Part shown: piece after piece, positions 17,343-25,915 of the stretch
Numbering within the stretch: position 1 is the stretch's first letter
Layout: every line of letters begins with the position of its first letter
Assembly (NCBI GenBank): GCA_017545045.1
Contig: JAFYDA010000036.1
Location: forward strand, 1-56,547
Source of the DNA: Prevotella sp.
Lineage (GTDB): Bacteria > Bacteroidota > Bacteroidia > Bacteroidales > Bacteroidaceae
DNA: 56,547 nucleotides
Reading direction: 5' to 3'
The notes under the pieces: generated by a model
Seen by the model: only the letters and a program-made list of their open reading frames with translations
Told to the model about the DNA's origin: nothing
The model's database searches: none
Made by a program: the position numbers and the translations under genes

Positions 17343-18701
17343 ATGTCAAAACAAAAAAAATTCATTCTGCAAGAGAGCGAGATTCCTACACAGTGGTACA
17401 ACATTCAGGCCGACATGCCCAACAAGCCCATGCCGCCGATTCACCCTGCGACAAAACAACCGTTGGGTGTAGATGACCTCGCACACATCTTCCCCCGTGA
17501 GTGCTGCATTCAGGAATTAGATACCGAACACCGTTGGATAGACATCCCCGAAGACGTGCTCGAGAAATACAAATATTACCGTTCCACCCCGCTGGTGCGT
17601 GCCTATGCCCTCGAAGAGGCCCTCGGCACCCCTGCTCACATCTATTTCAAGAACGAGAGTACCAACCCCCTCGGCTCGCATAAGATCAACTCCGCCCTGC
17701 CCCAGTGCTACTATGCCAAGCAGGAGGGTACGACAAACGTCACCACCGAGACCGGTGCAGGTCAGTGGGGTGCCGCCCTTTCGTACGCCGCCAAGATCTA
17801 CGGCCTCGACTGTGCCGTCTACCAAGTGAAGATCACCATGCAGCAGAAGCCCTACCGCTCAAGCATCATGCGCACCTTCGGGGCTGTCGTTGAGGGTTCT
17901 CCCTCGATGTCCACCCGTGCCGGTAAGGACATACTGACGAAAGACCCGACACACAGCGGTTCTCTCGGCACCGCCATCTCCGAGGCTGTCGAATTGGCAA
18001 CGACCACTCCTAATTGTAAATATACGCTGGGTTCTGTGCTGAACCACGTTGGTCTGCATCAGACCATTATTGGTTTGGAGGCTGAGAAGCAGATGCAGAT
18101 GGCCGGCGAGTATCCCGACATCGTGATTGGTTGCTTCGGCGGCGGTAGTAACTTCGGTGGAATTTCCTTCCCCTTCATGCGTCACAACCTGAGCGGCGAG
18201 CGCCATACGGAATTCATCGCAGCCGAGCCCGACAGTTGTCCGAAACTCACCCGCGGACAATTCCGCTACGACTTCGGCGACGAGGCTGGCTACACACCCC
18301 TGCTGCCCATGTACACCCTGGGTCACAACTTCCGTCCGTCGAACATCCACGCCGGTGGTCTGCGCTACCACGGTGCAGGCATGATTATATCGCAACTCAT
18401 CAAGGACGGCCTGATGCACGGTGTCGACATTCCCCAGCTCGAAACCTTCGAGGCCGGTATGCTCTTCGCACGTACCGAAGGCATCATTCCCGCTCCCGAA
18501 AGCTGTCACGCCATCGCCGCCACCATCCGCGAGGCCAATAAGTGCAAGGAAAGTGGTGAGGAGAAAGTCATCCTGTTCAACCTCTCCGGCCACGGTCTTA
18601 TTGACATGCCTTCTTACGAGTCATTTATCAAGGGAGACCTGCAGAACTATACCGTCACCGACGAGATGATAGCAGAGAACCTGAAAGAACTGGACATGTG
18701 A
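17343..18701 (+). CDS. trpB: tryptophan synthase beta chain, TrpB2-like
   Basis: The 452-residue PLP enzyme has the Schiff-base Lys114 in NPLGSHKINSA and the phosphate-binding loop GCFGGGSNFGG. The length and the N-terminal extension match the TrpB2 group (TrpB-like), which condenses indole with serine. It is not next to trpA or other trp genes here, which is usual for this group and fits a role in indole salvage. It has its own promoter, and pepT follows after 19 nt. Confidence 0.93.
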   Translation: MSKQKKFILQESEIPTQWYNIQADMPNKPMPPIHPATKQPLGVDDLAHIFPRECCIQELDTEHRWIDIPEDVLEKYKYYRSTPLVRAYALEEALGTPAHIYFKNESTNPLGSHKINSALPQCYYAKQEGTTNVTTETGAGQWGAALSYAAKIYGLDCAVYQVKITMQQKPYRSSIMRTFGAVVEGSPSMSTRAGKDILTKDPTHSGSLGTAISEAVELATTTPNCKYTLGSVLNHVGLHQTIIGLEAEKQMQMAGEYPDIVIGCFGGGSNFGGISFPFMRHNLSGERHTEFIAAEPDSCPKLTRGQFRYDFGDEAGYTPLLPMYTLGHNFRPSNIHAGGLRYHGAGMIISQLIKDGLMHGVDIPQLETFEAGMLFARTEGIIPAPESCHAIAATIREANKCKESGEEKVILFNLSGHGLIDMPSYESFIKGDLQNYTVTDEMIAENLKELDM

Positions 18702-18720
18702 AGATTGAATTTTAATAATC

Positions 18721-19944
18721 GTGGATATCATAGAGAGATTTCTTAATTATACGAAGTTTGATACGCAGTCGGCAGAAGATGCCGACTGCGTACCAAGTAC
18801 AGCGAAGCAACTTGTTTTTGCGGAATATCTGAAGAAAGAGCTGGAAGCCGAAGGACTTAGCGACGTTGAGATGGACGACAAAGGCTACATTTATGCCACA
18901 CTGAAGGCCAACACACGCGAAAAGACACCCACCATCGGTTTCATATCCCACTACGACACCAGTCCCGACTATTCTGGTGCCAACGTCAATGCACAGATTG
19001 TACATCACTACAACGGTGGAGAAATTCTTCTTTCTGATGGTATCGTTTTAAATCCACGGAAATTTCCCGAACTGCTCAACCATGTCGGCGAAGATCTCAT
19101 CGTGACTGACGGGACGACACTGCTTGGTGCCGACGACAAGGCTGGCATTGCCGAGATTGTACAAGCCATGTGCTACCTGCGCGACCACAAGGAAATCAAA
19201 CATGGCGACATCCGCATTGCTTTCAATCCAGATGAGGAAATCGGTATGGGAGCGCATCACTTCAACGTCGAAAAATTCGGTTGTGAGTGGGCCTATACCA
19301 TGGACGGTGGTGACGTGGGCGAGCTGGAATTTGAAAACTTCAACGCAGCCTCGGCCAAAATAACCATCAAAGGCGTCAGTGTACACCCTGGCTATGCCAA
19401 GGGGAAAATGGTAAACGCCAACCGTCTGGCCGCAGAATTTTCTGCCATGTTGCCTGCCGATGAAACACCAGAAGCCACCGAAGGCTATCAGGGGTTCTAC
19501 CACCTGCTAAGCATTTCATCAAATATTGAGCAGGCGAAGATGAGCTACATCATCCGCGACCACGACCGCGACACTTTTGAAAACCGCAAACGCTTCATGG
19601 CCCGTTGTGTCCAACAGATGAACGAGCGTTACGGCGAAGGAACCGTCGACATTGAGCTGAAGGATCAATACTATAACATGAAAGAAAAGATTGACCCGCA
19701 GATGCATGTCATCGACTTGGTGCTGCACGCCATGCAGGCCGAGGGTGTGGCGCCGAAAGTGAAGCCAATCCGTGGCGGTACCGACGGGGCACAGCTGTCA
19801 TTCCGTGGCCTACCCTGTCCCAACATTTTCGCTGGCGGCGTCAACTTCCACGGACCTTACGAGTTCGTATCCATTCAGTCTATGGAGAAAGCCACGCAGG
19901 TCATCGTAAAAATCTGTGAACTGACTGCCGGCTACAACAGTTGA
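18721..19944 (+). CDS. pepT: peptidase T (tripeptide aminopeptidase)
   Basis: The 407-residue protein is a dinuclear zinc M20 peptidase. His77 and Asp79 ([11 protein letters not shown]), Asp138 (LLGADDKAG), the catalytic Glu172-Glu173 (NPDEEIGMG) and a C-terminal His (NFHGPYEF) are visible. It removes N-terminal residues from tripeptides in the cytoplasm. The start is a GTG (18721); the following [16 protein letters not shown] matches the usual N-terminus of PepT, and no better start exists. It follows trpB by 19 nt, so the two are probably co-transcribed. Confidence 0.94.
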   Translation: MDIIERFLNYTKFDTQSAEDADCVPSTAKQLVFAEYLKKELEAEGLSDVEMDDKGYIYATLKANTREKTPTIGFISHYDTSPDYSGANVNAQIVHHYNGGEILLSDGIVLNPRKFPELLNHVGEDLIVTDGTTLLGADDKAGIAEIVQAMCYLRDHKEIKHGDIRIAFNPDEEIGMGAHHFNVEKFGCEWAYTMDGGDVGELEFENFNAASAKITIKGVSVHPGYAKGKMVNANRLAAEFSAMLPADETPEATEGYQGFYHLLSISSNIEQAKMSYIIRDHDRDTFENRKRFMARCVQQMNERYGEGTVDIELKDQYYNMKEKIDPQMHVIDLVLHAMQAEGVAPKVKPIRGGTDGAQLSFRGLPCPNIFAGGVNFHGPYEFVSIQSMEKATQVIVKICELTAGYNS

Positions 19945-19998
19945 TAGAGAGCGACATTCTGACAGTGGTAAGTAATTATACAAACAAACAGAACAGAA

Positions 19999-22260
19999 AT
20001 GGCTGAAATACCCACAATGATCCAGGATTTAGCGTTGATGCTCGTTGTTGCAGGCATCGTGACGCTGATTTTCAAACGGCTGAAACAGCCCTTAGTACTT
20101 GGCTACATCGTTGCTGGCTTCTTAGTGTCTCCCCACATGCCCTACACGGCATCGGTGGTCGACCAGCAGGGCATCCACCTATGGGCTGACATCGGCGTGA
20201 TGTTTCTGCTGTTCTCGTTAGGACTCGACTTCTCGTTCAAGAAGATACTGAAGATGGGTGCTTCACCCATTATCTCCACCATCACCATCATTTTCTGCAT
20301 GATGATGCTCGGCATGTTTGTCGGCCGTCTTTTCGAATGGAGCCAGATGGACTGCATCTTCCTTGGCGGCATGCTGGCCATGTCGTCGACCACCATTATC
20401 TATAAAGCGTTCGACGACTTAGGGCTGCGCCAGCAACAATTTGCCGGACTGGTCATGTCGGTACTGATACTGGAAGACATTCTGGCTATCGTGATGATGG
20501 TTATGCTGAGTGCTATTGCCAGCGGCTCCAATCCCGACGGTGGCCAGATGATCAGCTCTGTGGTAAAGATAGCCTTCTTCCTGGTATTGTGGTTAGTGGT
20601 GGGTATCTTTGCCGTTCCGATATTCCTGCGCCGTGTGCGGTGGCTTATCAACAACGAGGTGTTGCTCATTGTGTCGTTAGGCCTGTGCTGTGCCATGGCT
20701 GTCTTCTCTACCAAGGTAGGCTTCTCGTCAGCCTTCGGTGCCTTCATCATGGGCAGCATCCTGGCTGAGACGATTGAGGCCGAGAAGATCATCAAACTGG
20801 TAGAGCCTGTGAAGAATCTCTTCGGTGCCGTCTTCTTTGTGTCCGTAGGCATGCTCGTCGACCCTCAGATACTCGTGGCCTATGCCTTACCCATCTTCGT
20901 GCTCGTGATGACCATCCTCATCGGCCAGGCTCTCTTCGGCACCTTTGCCTTCATTCTTGGCGGCGAGTCGCTGAAGTCGGCCATGCGCTGCGGCTTCTCC
21001 ATGGCACAGATTGGTGAATTCTCGTTCATTATTGCCTCGCTCGGCCTGTCACTCGGCGTCATCGGCGATTTCCTCTATCCAGTTGTGGTGGCCGTATCTG
21101 TCATTACCACGTTCCTCACGCCTTACATGATACGTTTTGCCACTCCTGCATATACAAGCCTCGAAAAGCGACTGCCCAGAAAGATTATCCTGTCACTCAA
21201 CCATCTGGCCACCAGTCAGTCAGGCTCTCAGGAGACAAGCCTTTGGAAGCGATTACTGACGCAGATGTGCATGAACACGTTGGTCTATTCCATCCTCAGT
21301 GCAGCAGTCATCGCCGTCATGTTTACTTTCGTCCGACCGTTTGCCCATGGGGTGTCTTCCCGCTTAGGACTGCCCGATTTCATTGAGAATATCACTATCG
21401 GTATACTGACCGTCCTCTGCATTGCACCGTTCCTCAGGGCCTTCATCATCAAGAAGAACCACAGCGAAGAATGGAAGACACTATGGAAGCAGAGCAATCG
21501 TAACCGTCCGCCACTGATTTTCACCATTCTGGTGCGCATCATGATTGCCGTAGCTTTCATCTTCTACATCTGCCACCGACTGAGCCACTTCACCAATGCA
21601 GTTGTCATCACCATCTGCATCATCGTAGTGATAGGCATCATCTACTCACGCTGGACCAAACAGCGGAGCATCACGCTTGAGCGACTATTCGTACAGAACC
21701 TCCGTTCACGCGAAATCGAGGCTCAGGTACACGGTAAGAAACGTCCGCTGTATGAGGGAAAACTTCTCGACCGCGACATCCACATCGCCGACTTTGAGAT
21801 TCCTTACAATTCAGGGTGGATGGGTGAAACGTTGAAACAGCTGAATTTAGGACAGAAATACGGCGTGCATATCACCAGCATCCTGCGCGGCGGCTGGCGT
21901 CTGAACATTCCCGATGGCGACTACGTCATTTTCCCCGGCGACATACTTCAGGTCATTGGCAGCGACGAGCAGTTCGCAGCCTTCCACGATGCCATTGACA
22001 AAAGCCTTGTAGGCGAAGACCCCGACTTAGAGAGCCGGGAGATGAAGTTGCGCCAGATGATTATCAGCAGCGACAGTCCCTTCGTCGGCAAGACGCTGGA
22101 AGAGAGCGGCATCCGCAGTCTCTACAGCTGCATGGTGGTAGGACTGGAAGAAGGGAAGGAGAACCTGTCACGCGTAACACCACAGCGCAAGTTCCAAGAG
22201 GGCGACATCATCTGGATCGTAGGCGAACAGGAGGCACTCGACGCACTGATCAACTCATAG
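19999..22260 (+). CDS. monovalent cation:proton antiporter, KefB type, with two TrkA-C domains
   Basis: The 753-residue protein has a CPA2-type antiporter domain of about 12 membrane segments (about 1-385), including LLFSLGLDFSFKK and GAVFFVSVGMLVDP. A second hydrophobic block (about 425-550) and two cytoplasmic TrkA-C (RCK-C) domains follow (about 585-665 and 675-753; GDYVIFPGDILQVIGSDEQ and GDIIWIVGEQEAL). No TrkA-N nucleotide-binding domain is evident. It probably exchanges K+ or Na+ for H+. The gene lies 54 nt after pepT and ends in a strong terminator. Confidence 0.9.
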   Translation: MAEIPTMIQDLALMLVVAGIVTLIFKRLKQPLVLGYIVAGFLVSPHMPYTASVVDQQGIHLWADIGVMFLLFSLGLDFSFKKILKMGASPIISTITIIFCMMMLGMFVGRLFEWSQMDCIFLGGMLAMSSTTIIYKAFDDLGLRQQQFAGLVMSVLILEDILAIVMMVMLSAIASGSNPDGGQMISSVVKIAFFLVLWLVVGIFAVPIFLRRVRWLINNEVLLIVSLGLCCAMAVFSTKVGFSSAFGAFIMGSILAETIEAEKIIKLVEPVKNLFGAVFFVSVGMLVDPQILVAYALPIFVLVMTILIGQALFGTFAFILGGESLKSAMRCGFSMAQIGEFSFIIASLGLSLGVIGDFLYPVVVAVSVITTFLTPYMIRFATPAYTSLEKRLPRKIILSLNHLATSQSGSQETSLWKRLLTQMCMNTLVYSILSAAVIAVMFTFVRPFAHGVSSRLGLPDFIENITIGILTVLCIAPFLRAFIIKKNHSEEWKTLWKQSNRNRPPLIFTILVRIMIAVAFIFYICHRLSHFTNAVVITICIIVVIGIIYSRWTKQRSITLERLFVQNLRSREIEAQVHGKKRPLYEGKLLDRDIHIADFEIPYNSGWMGETLKQLNLGQKYGVHITSILRGGWRLNIPDGDYVIFPGDILQVIGSDEQFAAFHDAIDKSLVGEDPDLESREMKLRQMIISSDSPFVGKTLEESGIRSLYSCMVVGLEEGKENLSRVTPQRKFQEGDIIWIVGEQEALDALINS

Positions 22261-22267
22261 CAAATTT

Positions 22268-22292
22268 AAAAAGCCACTTCGGTGGCTTTTTT
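22268..22292 (+). terminator. terminator of the antiporter gene
   Basis: AAAAAGCCAC, a TTCG loop and GTGGCTTTTTT form a strong hairpin 8 nt after the stop codon. Confidence 0.9.
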
Positions 22293-22427
22293 ATTTGCCA
22301 TGAAAAGAAAACCCTTTATTCTTTTGGCAGTGTCGCTGAAAAACGCTAAATTTGCAGCACAAAACACACTTTATTTTCAGTTTTTCGTTCCAAAGGGCAT
22401 TAGTTTCCAAAGTTTTTCGTATCTTTG

Positions 22428-22715
22428 TCCCTTGAACATCGGTGTATAGCCTCGGTGGAGGTGCCGGTGCGACTTTCGTTGGTAAACAATAGCATCAGCT
22501 ATTATTTCGCGTATAGCCAAAAGCGTAGGAAACTGTTTGGAAATAAAAGAACGCACAGAAATAATATCTGGATAGGTGTCTGGACAGGACATCTTAGTTA
22601 TCTATTATAGCGATGCATACACACTTCGGTGTGGTGCATACTTGTTAGATAACTGGGGTTTCCTTCCTACGCTACCTCAAAGCTATACGCAATAAGGTGT
22701 GCCACACTTTTTGCG
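22428..22715 (+). ncRNA. structured RNA or attenuating leader upstream of hsdM, family not recognised
   Basis: A -7 box (TATCTTTG, 22420-22427) precedes it, although no good -33 box is seen. Two small hairpins come first: CCTC/GAGG at 22450-22461, and AATAGC/GCTATT at 22488-22503. A 182-nt nested hairpin follows: GCGTATAGC (22509-22517) with GCTATACGC (22682-22690); AGCGTAGGAA (22522-22531) with TTCCTACGCT (22664-22673); GGAAA (22539-22543) with TTTCC (22659-22663); 22591-22604 with 22646-22659 (14 pairs, three G-T, sharing one base with the previous helix); ATGCA with TGCAT; and CACAC-TTCG-GTGTG at the tip. A weak hairpin plus five T's (22694-22712) could end it. The helices are nested and mostly perfect, so selection on RNA structure is likely. 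A 6S-type RNA and a leader attenuator of the hsd operon are both possible. Confidence 0.6.
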
Positions 22716-22764
22716 TCTTGGCGTGATTGGATAGTATGGTGCCAAAATAAACTTAAAGCATGAT

Positions 22765-24624
22765 ATGAACCAATCACAGTATAACCAACTATTTTCGTTC
22801 ATCTGGAACATAGCGACAGATGTGCTTGTCTATGCCTTTGAGAAAGGCGACTATAAGAAGATCATCCTGCCCATGATGGTGCTCCGTCGTATCGATGTGT
22901 TGTTGGAGCCGACCAAGCAGCAACTGTTGACACAAAAAGAATTGCTGGATAGGAACAATATTCAGAACCAGGACCCTATTTTGTATAATGCGACGGGGTA
23001 TCCGTTCTATAACACGTCGAAATTTACGATGAAGACGCTGAAGAGCGAAACGGACCCATTGCGCTTGAAGATGAACTTCACGGACTATCTGAATGGTTTC
23101 AGTAAGGATGTGCAGGACATCATCGACAAGTTTAAGCTTCGTCAGATGGTGGACAATCTGACAGAAGCTGAGCGCTTAGGCAGTATCATCGAGAAGTTTA
23201 CGGACGACAAGATTAATCTCTCGAACAAGCCCGTTTTAGATGATGAGGGCAACGTGCGACTGCCAGCTCTTGATAACCACACGATGGGAACCATCTTTGA
23301 AGAGCTGCTTCGCAGATTCAATGAGGAAAACAACGTGACTGAGGCGGGTGAGCACTTTACCCCTCGCGATTATGTAAAGCTGTTGGCCGACCTTGCCGTA
23401 TTGCCTATTGCAGATAAGATTACGGACAACACCTATCATATCTACGACGGAGCGTGTGGCACGGGCGGTATTCTTACTATTGCCCAAGACCGTATTCAGG
23501 AGATAGCTGAGAAACAAGGGAAGCATGTAAATATCAACATCTTCGGACAAGAGTTAGAGCCTCATACCTTCGCCACTTGTAAGGCAGACCTGATGATTAG
23601 TGGCAACATCAAAGCTTTCCAATATCAGTATGGCGCAGAACAGCGAGAGTATATTGCCTACGACAGCACCATTTCTCGTGATGGACATGCTGGCGAGACC
23701 TTCGACTTCTGCATCTCCAATCCTCCCTTTGGCACACCTTGGAAAGAGGACCTAAAGAAGCGAGGCTTAGGCGAGAACGAGAAGAAGAAGTTTACCGATA
23801 GCCGTTTTACGGTACTCGATAGTGAGGGAAAAGAACTCTCTTTTATTCCTGACATTGGCGATGCGCAGATGATGTTCCTGGCCAACAACCTGTCTCGAAT
23901 GCGTGAAGACACTCAGTTGGGAACACGTATTGTCGAAGTGCATAATGGTTCTTCACTCTTTACGGGCGATGCAGGCTCTGGTGCCAGCAATCTTCGTCAG
24001 TACATTATTGAGAATGATTTGCTGGAGGCCATTATTGCGATGCCTGAAAACGACTTCTATAATACCGGTATTGGCACATATATATGGGTGGTGACCAATC
24101 GTAAGGAGGAACGTCGTAAGGGATATGTGCAATTGATAGATGCCACAGAGATTAAGTCACCCTTGCGCAAGAATCTGGGCATGAAGAATTGCGAGACTTC
24201 CGAAGCTGATCGTGAGCAGATTATCAAATTGCTCATGGACTTCGAGGAAACGCCACAAAGCAAGATATTCCCCAATAACGAGTTTGGCTATTGGAGTGTG
24301 AAGGTTTATCAACCCCAACGTGATGAGCAGGGCAACATCATCCTCAAGAAGGGTGTCCCTGTCATCGATAAGAAGAGCAAAGACACAGAGATTATTCCTT
24401 TCCGCTATGAGGGAGGCATCGAAGGCTTCTTCCTGAACGAAATATTGCCTTATTCCCCTGAGGCTATCTTAGACAAGAATAGTATTGAGACTGGCTATGA
24501 ACTCTCGTTCACCAAGTATTTCTATAAGCCAAAAGAACTGCGTTCGCTCAGCGAAATCAGTAGTGATATTCGTGCTATTGAGGAGCGCACGGATGGATTG
24601 TTAAACGAAATCTTAGGAAAGTAG
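22765..24624 (+). CDS. hsdM: type I restriction-modification DNA methyltransferase subunit
   Basis: The 619-residue N6-adenine methyltransferase has an N-terminal HsdM helical domain. The AdoMet-binding motif DGACGTGG starts at about residue 228, and the catalytic NPPF is at 319-322. It methylates the sequence selected by HsdS and also forms part of the restriction complex. hsdS starts 1 nt after its stop. No promoter with both boxes is seen between the upstream structured RNA and the start codon, so expression may depend on read-through of that RNA. Confidence 0.96.
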   Translation: MNQSQYNQLFSFIWNIATDVLVYAFEKGDYKKIILPMMVLRRIDVLLEPTKQQLLTQKELLDRNNIQNQDPILYNATGYPFYNTSKFTMKTLKSETDPLRLKMNFTDYLNGFSKDVQDIIDKFKLRQMVDNLTEAERLGSIIEKFTDDKINLSNKPVLDDEGNVRLPALDNHTMGTIFEELLRRFNEENNVTEAGEHFTPRDYVKLLADLAVLPIADKITDNTYHIYDGACGTGGILTIAQDRIQEIAEKQGKHVNINIFGQELEPHTFATCKADLMISGNIKAFQYQYGAEQREYIAYDSTISRDGHAGETFDFCISNPPFGTPWKEDLKKRGLGENEKKKFTDSRFTVLDSEGKELSFIPDIGDAQMMFLANNLSRMREDTQLGTRIVEVHNGSSLFTGDAGSGASNLRQYIIENDLLEAIIAMPENDFYNTGIGTYIWVVTNRKEERRKGYVQLIDATEIKSPLRKNLGMKNCETSEADREQIIKLLMDFEETPQSKIFPNNEFGYWSVKVYQPQRDEQGNIILKKGVPVIDKKSKDTEIIPFRYEGGIEGFFLNEILPYSPEAILDKNSIETGYELSFTKYFYKPKELRSLSEISSDIRAIEERTDGLLNEILGK

Positions 24625-24625
24625 T

Positions 24626-25903
24626 ATGGAGAGGTATAGTTCATATAAAGACACAGGGATCTCTTGGATCCCGTATGTACCTTCTCATTGGGAAGTTGCC
24701 CGAATGAAAAGGATTTTTTCGGAAGCAAAAGAGAAAACTATCGATGAAAATGGTGCTTTGTTGAGTCTATCACAATATACAGGTGTTACGCCAAAGGATG
24801 ACGCAAATAAAGTTGGCATGTTTGAGGCAGAATCCACAATTGGTTATAATGTGGTTCACGTTGGGCAGTTTGTCATGAACATTATGCTTGCATGGAATGG
24901 AAGTTATGCTGTTTCTGATTATGAGGGCATAATCTCCCCATCATATTGCATCTTTAATTTCAATGAAAAATGTGCACAAAAATATTTTCATTACTTATTG
25001 AGACTTCCGTCATATGCTGGTGCGTTTAAGACAATGTCTAAAGGTATAATTGAAAGTCGATTACGTCTTTATCCAATCTACTTTCTTGCTTTCAAAACCA
25101 TAATACCTCCTCTTGCTGATCAAGAGAAGATTGTGCGTTACTTGGATAGCAAAACCTCAAAGATAGATGCTTATGTAGCAGATAAGGAGAAAGAGATACA
25201 GCTTCTTCAAGAACTCAAACAGAAAACTATTGCCGAAGCCGTCACAAAGGGATTGAATCCTAATGCAAAGATGAGATATAGTGATATCTCATGGATTGGA
25301 ATGATTCCAGAACATTGGGAAATGAAACAATTACGTTCTTTCCTATCTTTGTTTACAGAAAAAGGACATGGCGATGCTCAGTTGTTATCCGTTACTCGCG
25401 AGCAGGGAGTAATCCTACGAGACAAAGACAACAAAGAAGAAAACCACAACTTTGTTCCAGAAGATTTAAGCGGTTATAAATACATCGAAAAAGGAGACTT
25501 TGCCATCAATAAGATGAAAGCATGGCAAGGTTCATATGCAGTTTCTGATTATTGTGGTATTGTTAGCCCTGCCTATTTTACTTGTAAGCTGAAAGGAGTC
25601 AACAAGGATTTCTTTAGCAGAGCTATTCGGAGTAAGGCATATATACCATTCTTTACGCAATACTCCAAGGGAATTAGAGTTGACCAATGGGATTTAAATC
25701 CCAATGCATTAAAAAGTATCCCGTTTTTACTGCCTCCTGTAGATGAGCAACGAGCCATCGTATCCTACATCGAAGAGAAATGCCAGAAGATAGATACCCT
25801 TATAACAGAACTACAGGCAGAGATAAACTACCTGAAGGAATACAAACAGCGCCTAATCGCTGATGTCGTGACAGGACAAGTTAACGTGCAAAACGAAATA
25901 TAA
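24626..25903 (+). CDS. hsdS: type I restriction-modification specificity subunit
   Basis: The 425-residue protein has two target-recognition domains, each followed by a helical spacer. The half-repeats begin SYKDTGISWIPYVPSHWEV (residue 5 on) and YSDISWIGMIPEHWEMKQL (about 214 on), and the spacers end in ...LQELKQKTIAEAVTKG and ...LKEYKQRLIADVVTGQ. It chooses the bipartite target. The sequence is more AT-rich than the flanking hsd genes, as is usual for recognition domains that are exchanged. A single intact copy is present, with no inverted partner or recombinase in view, so there is no sign of phase switching. Confidence 0.95.
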   Translation: MERYSSYKDTGISWIPYVPSHWEVARMKRIFSEAKEKTIDENGALLSLSQYTGVTPKDDANKVGMFEAESTIGYNVVHVGQFVMNIMLAWNGSYAVSDYEGIISPSYCIFNFNEKCAQKYFHYLLRLPSYAGAFKTMSKGIIESRLRLYPIYFLAFKTIIPPLADQEKIVRYLDSKTSKIDAYVADKEKEIQLLQELKQKTIAEAVTKGLNPNAKMRYSDISWIGMIPEHWEMKQLRSFLSLFTEKGHGDAQLLSVTREQGVILRDKDNKEENHNFVPEDLSGYKYIEKGDFAINKMKAWQGSYAVSDYCGIVSPAYFTCKLKGVNKDFFSRAIRSKAYIPFFTQYSKGIRVDQWDLNPNALKSIPFLLPPVDEQRAIVSYIEEKCQKIDTLITELQAEINYLKEYKQRLIADVVTGQVNVQNEI

Positions 25904-25915
25904 AATAGTGAGCCT

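Noticed and set aside
22425-22610. Short open frames on both strands upstream of hsdM
   Set aside because: They overlap the strongly paired RNA structure and show no protein-like features.
24626-25903. Phase-variable hsdS switching locus
   Set aside because: There is only one complete hsdS, with no inverted partial copies and no site-specific recombinase nearby.
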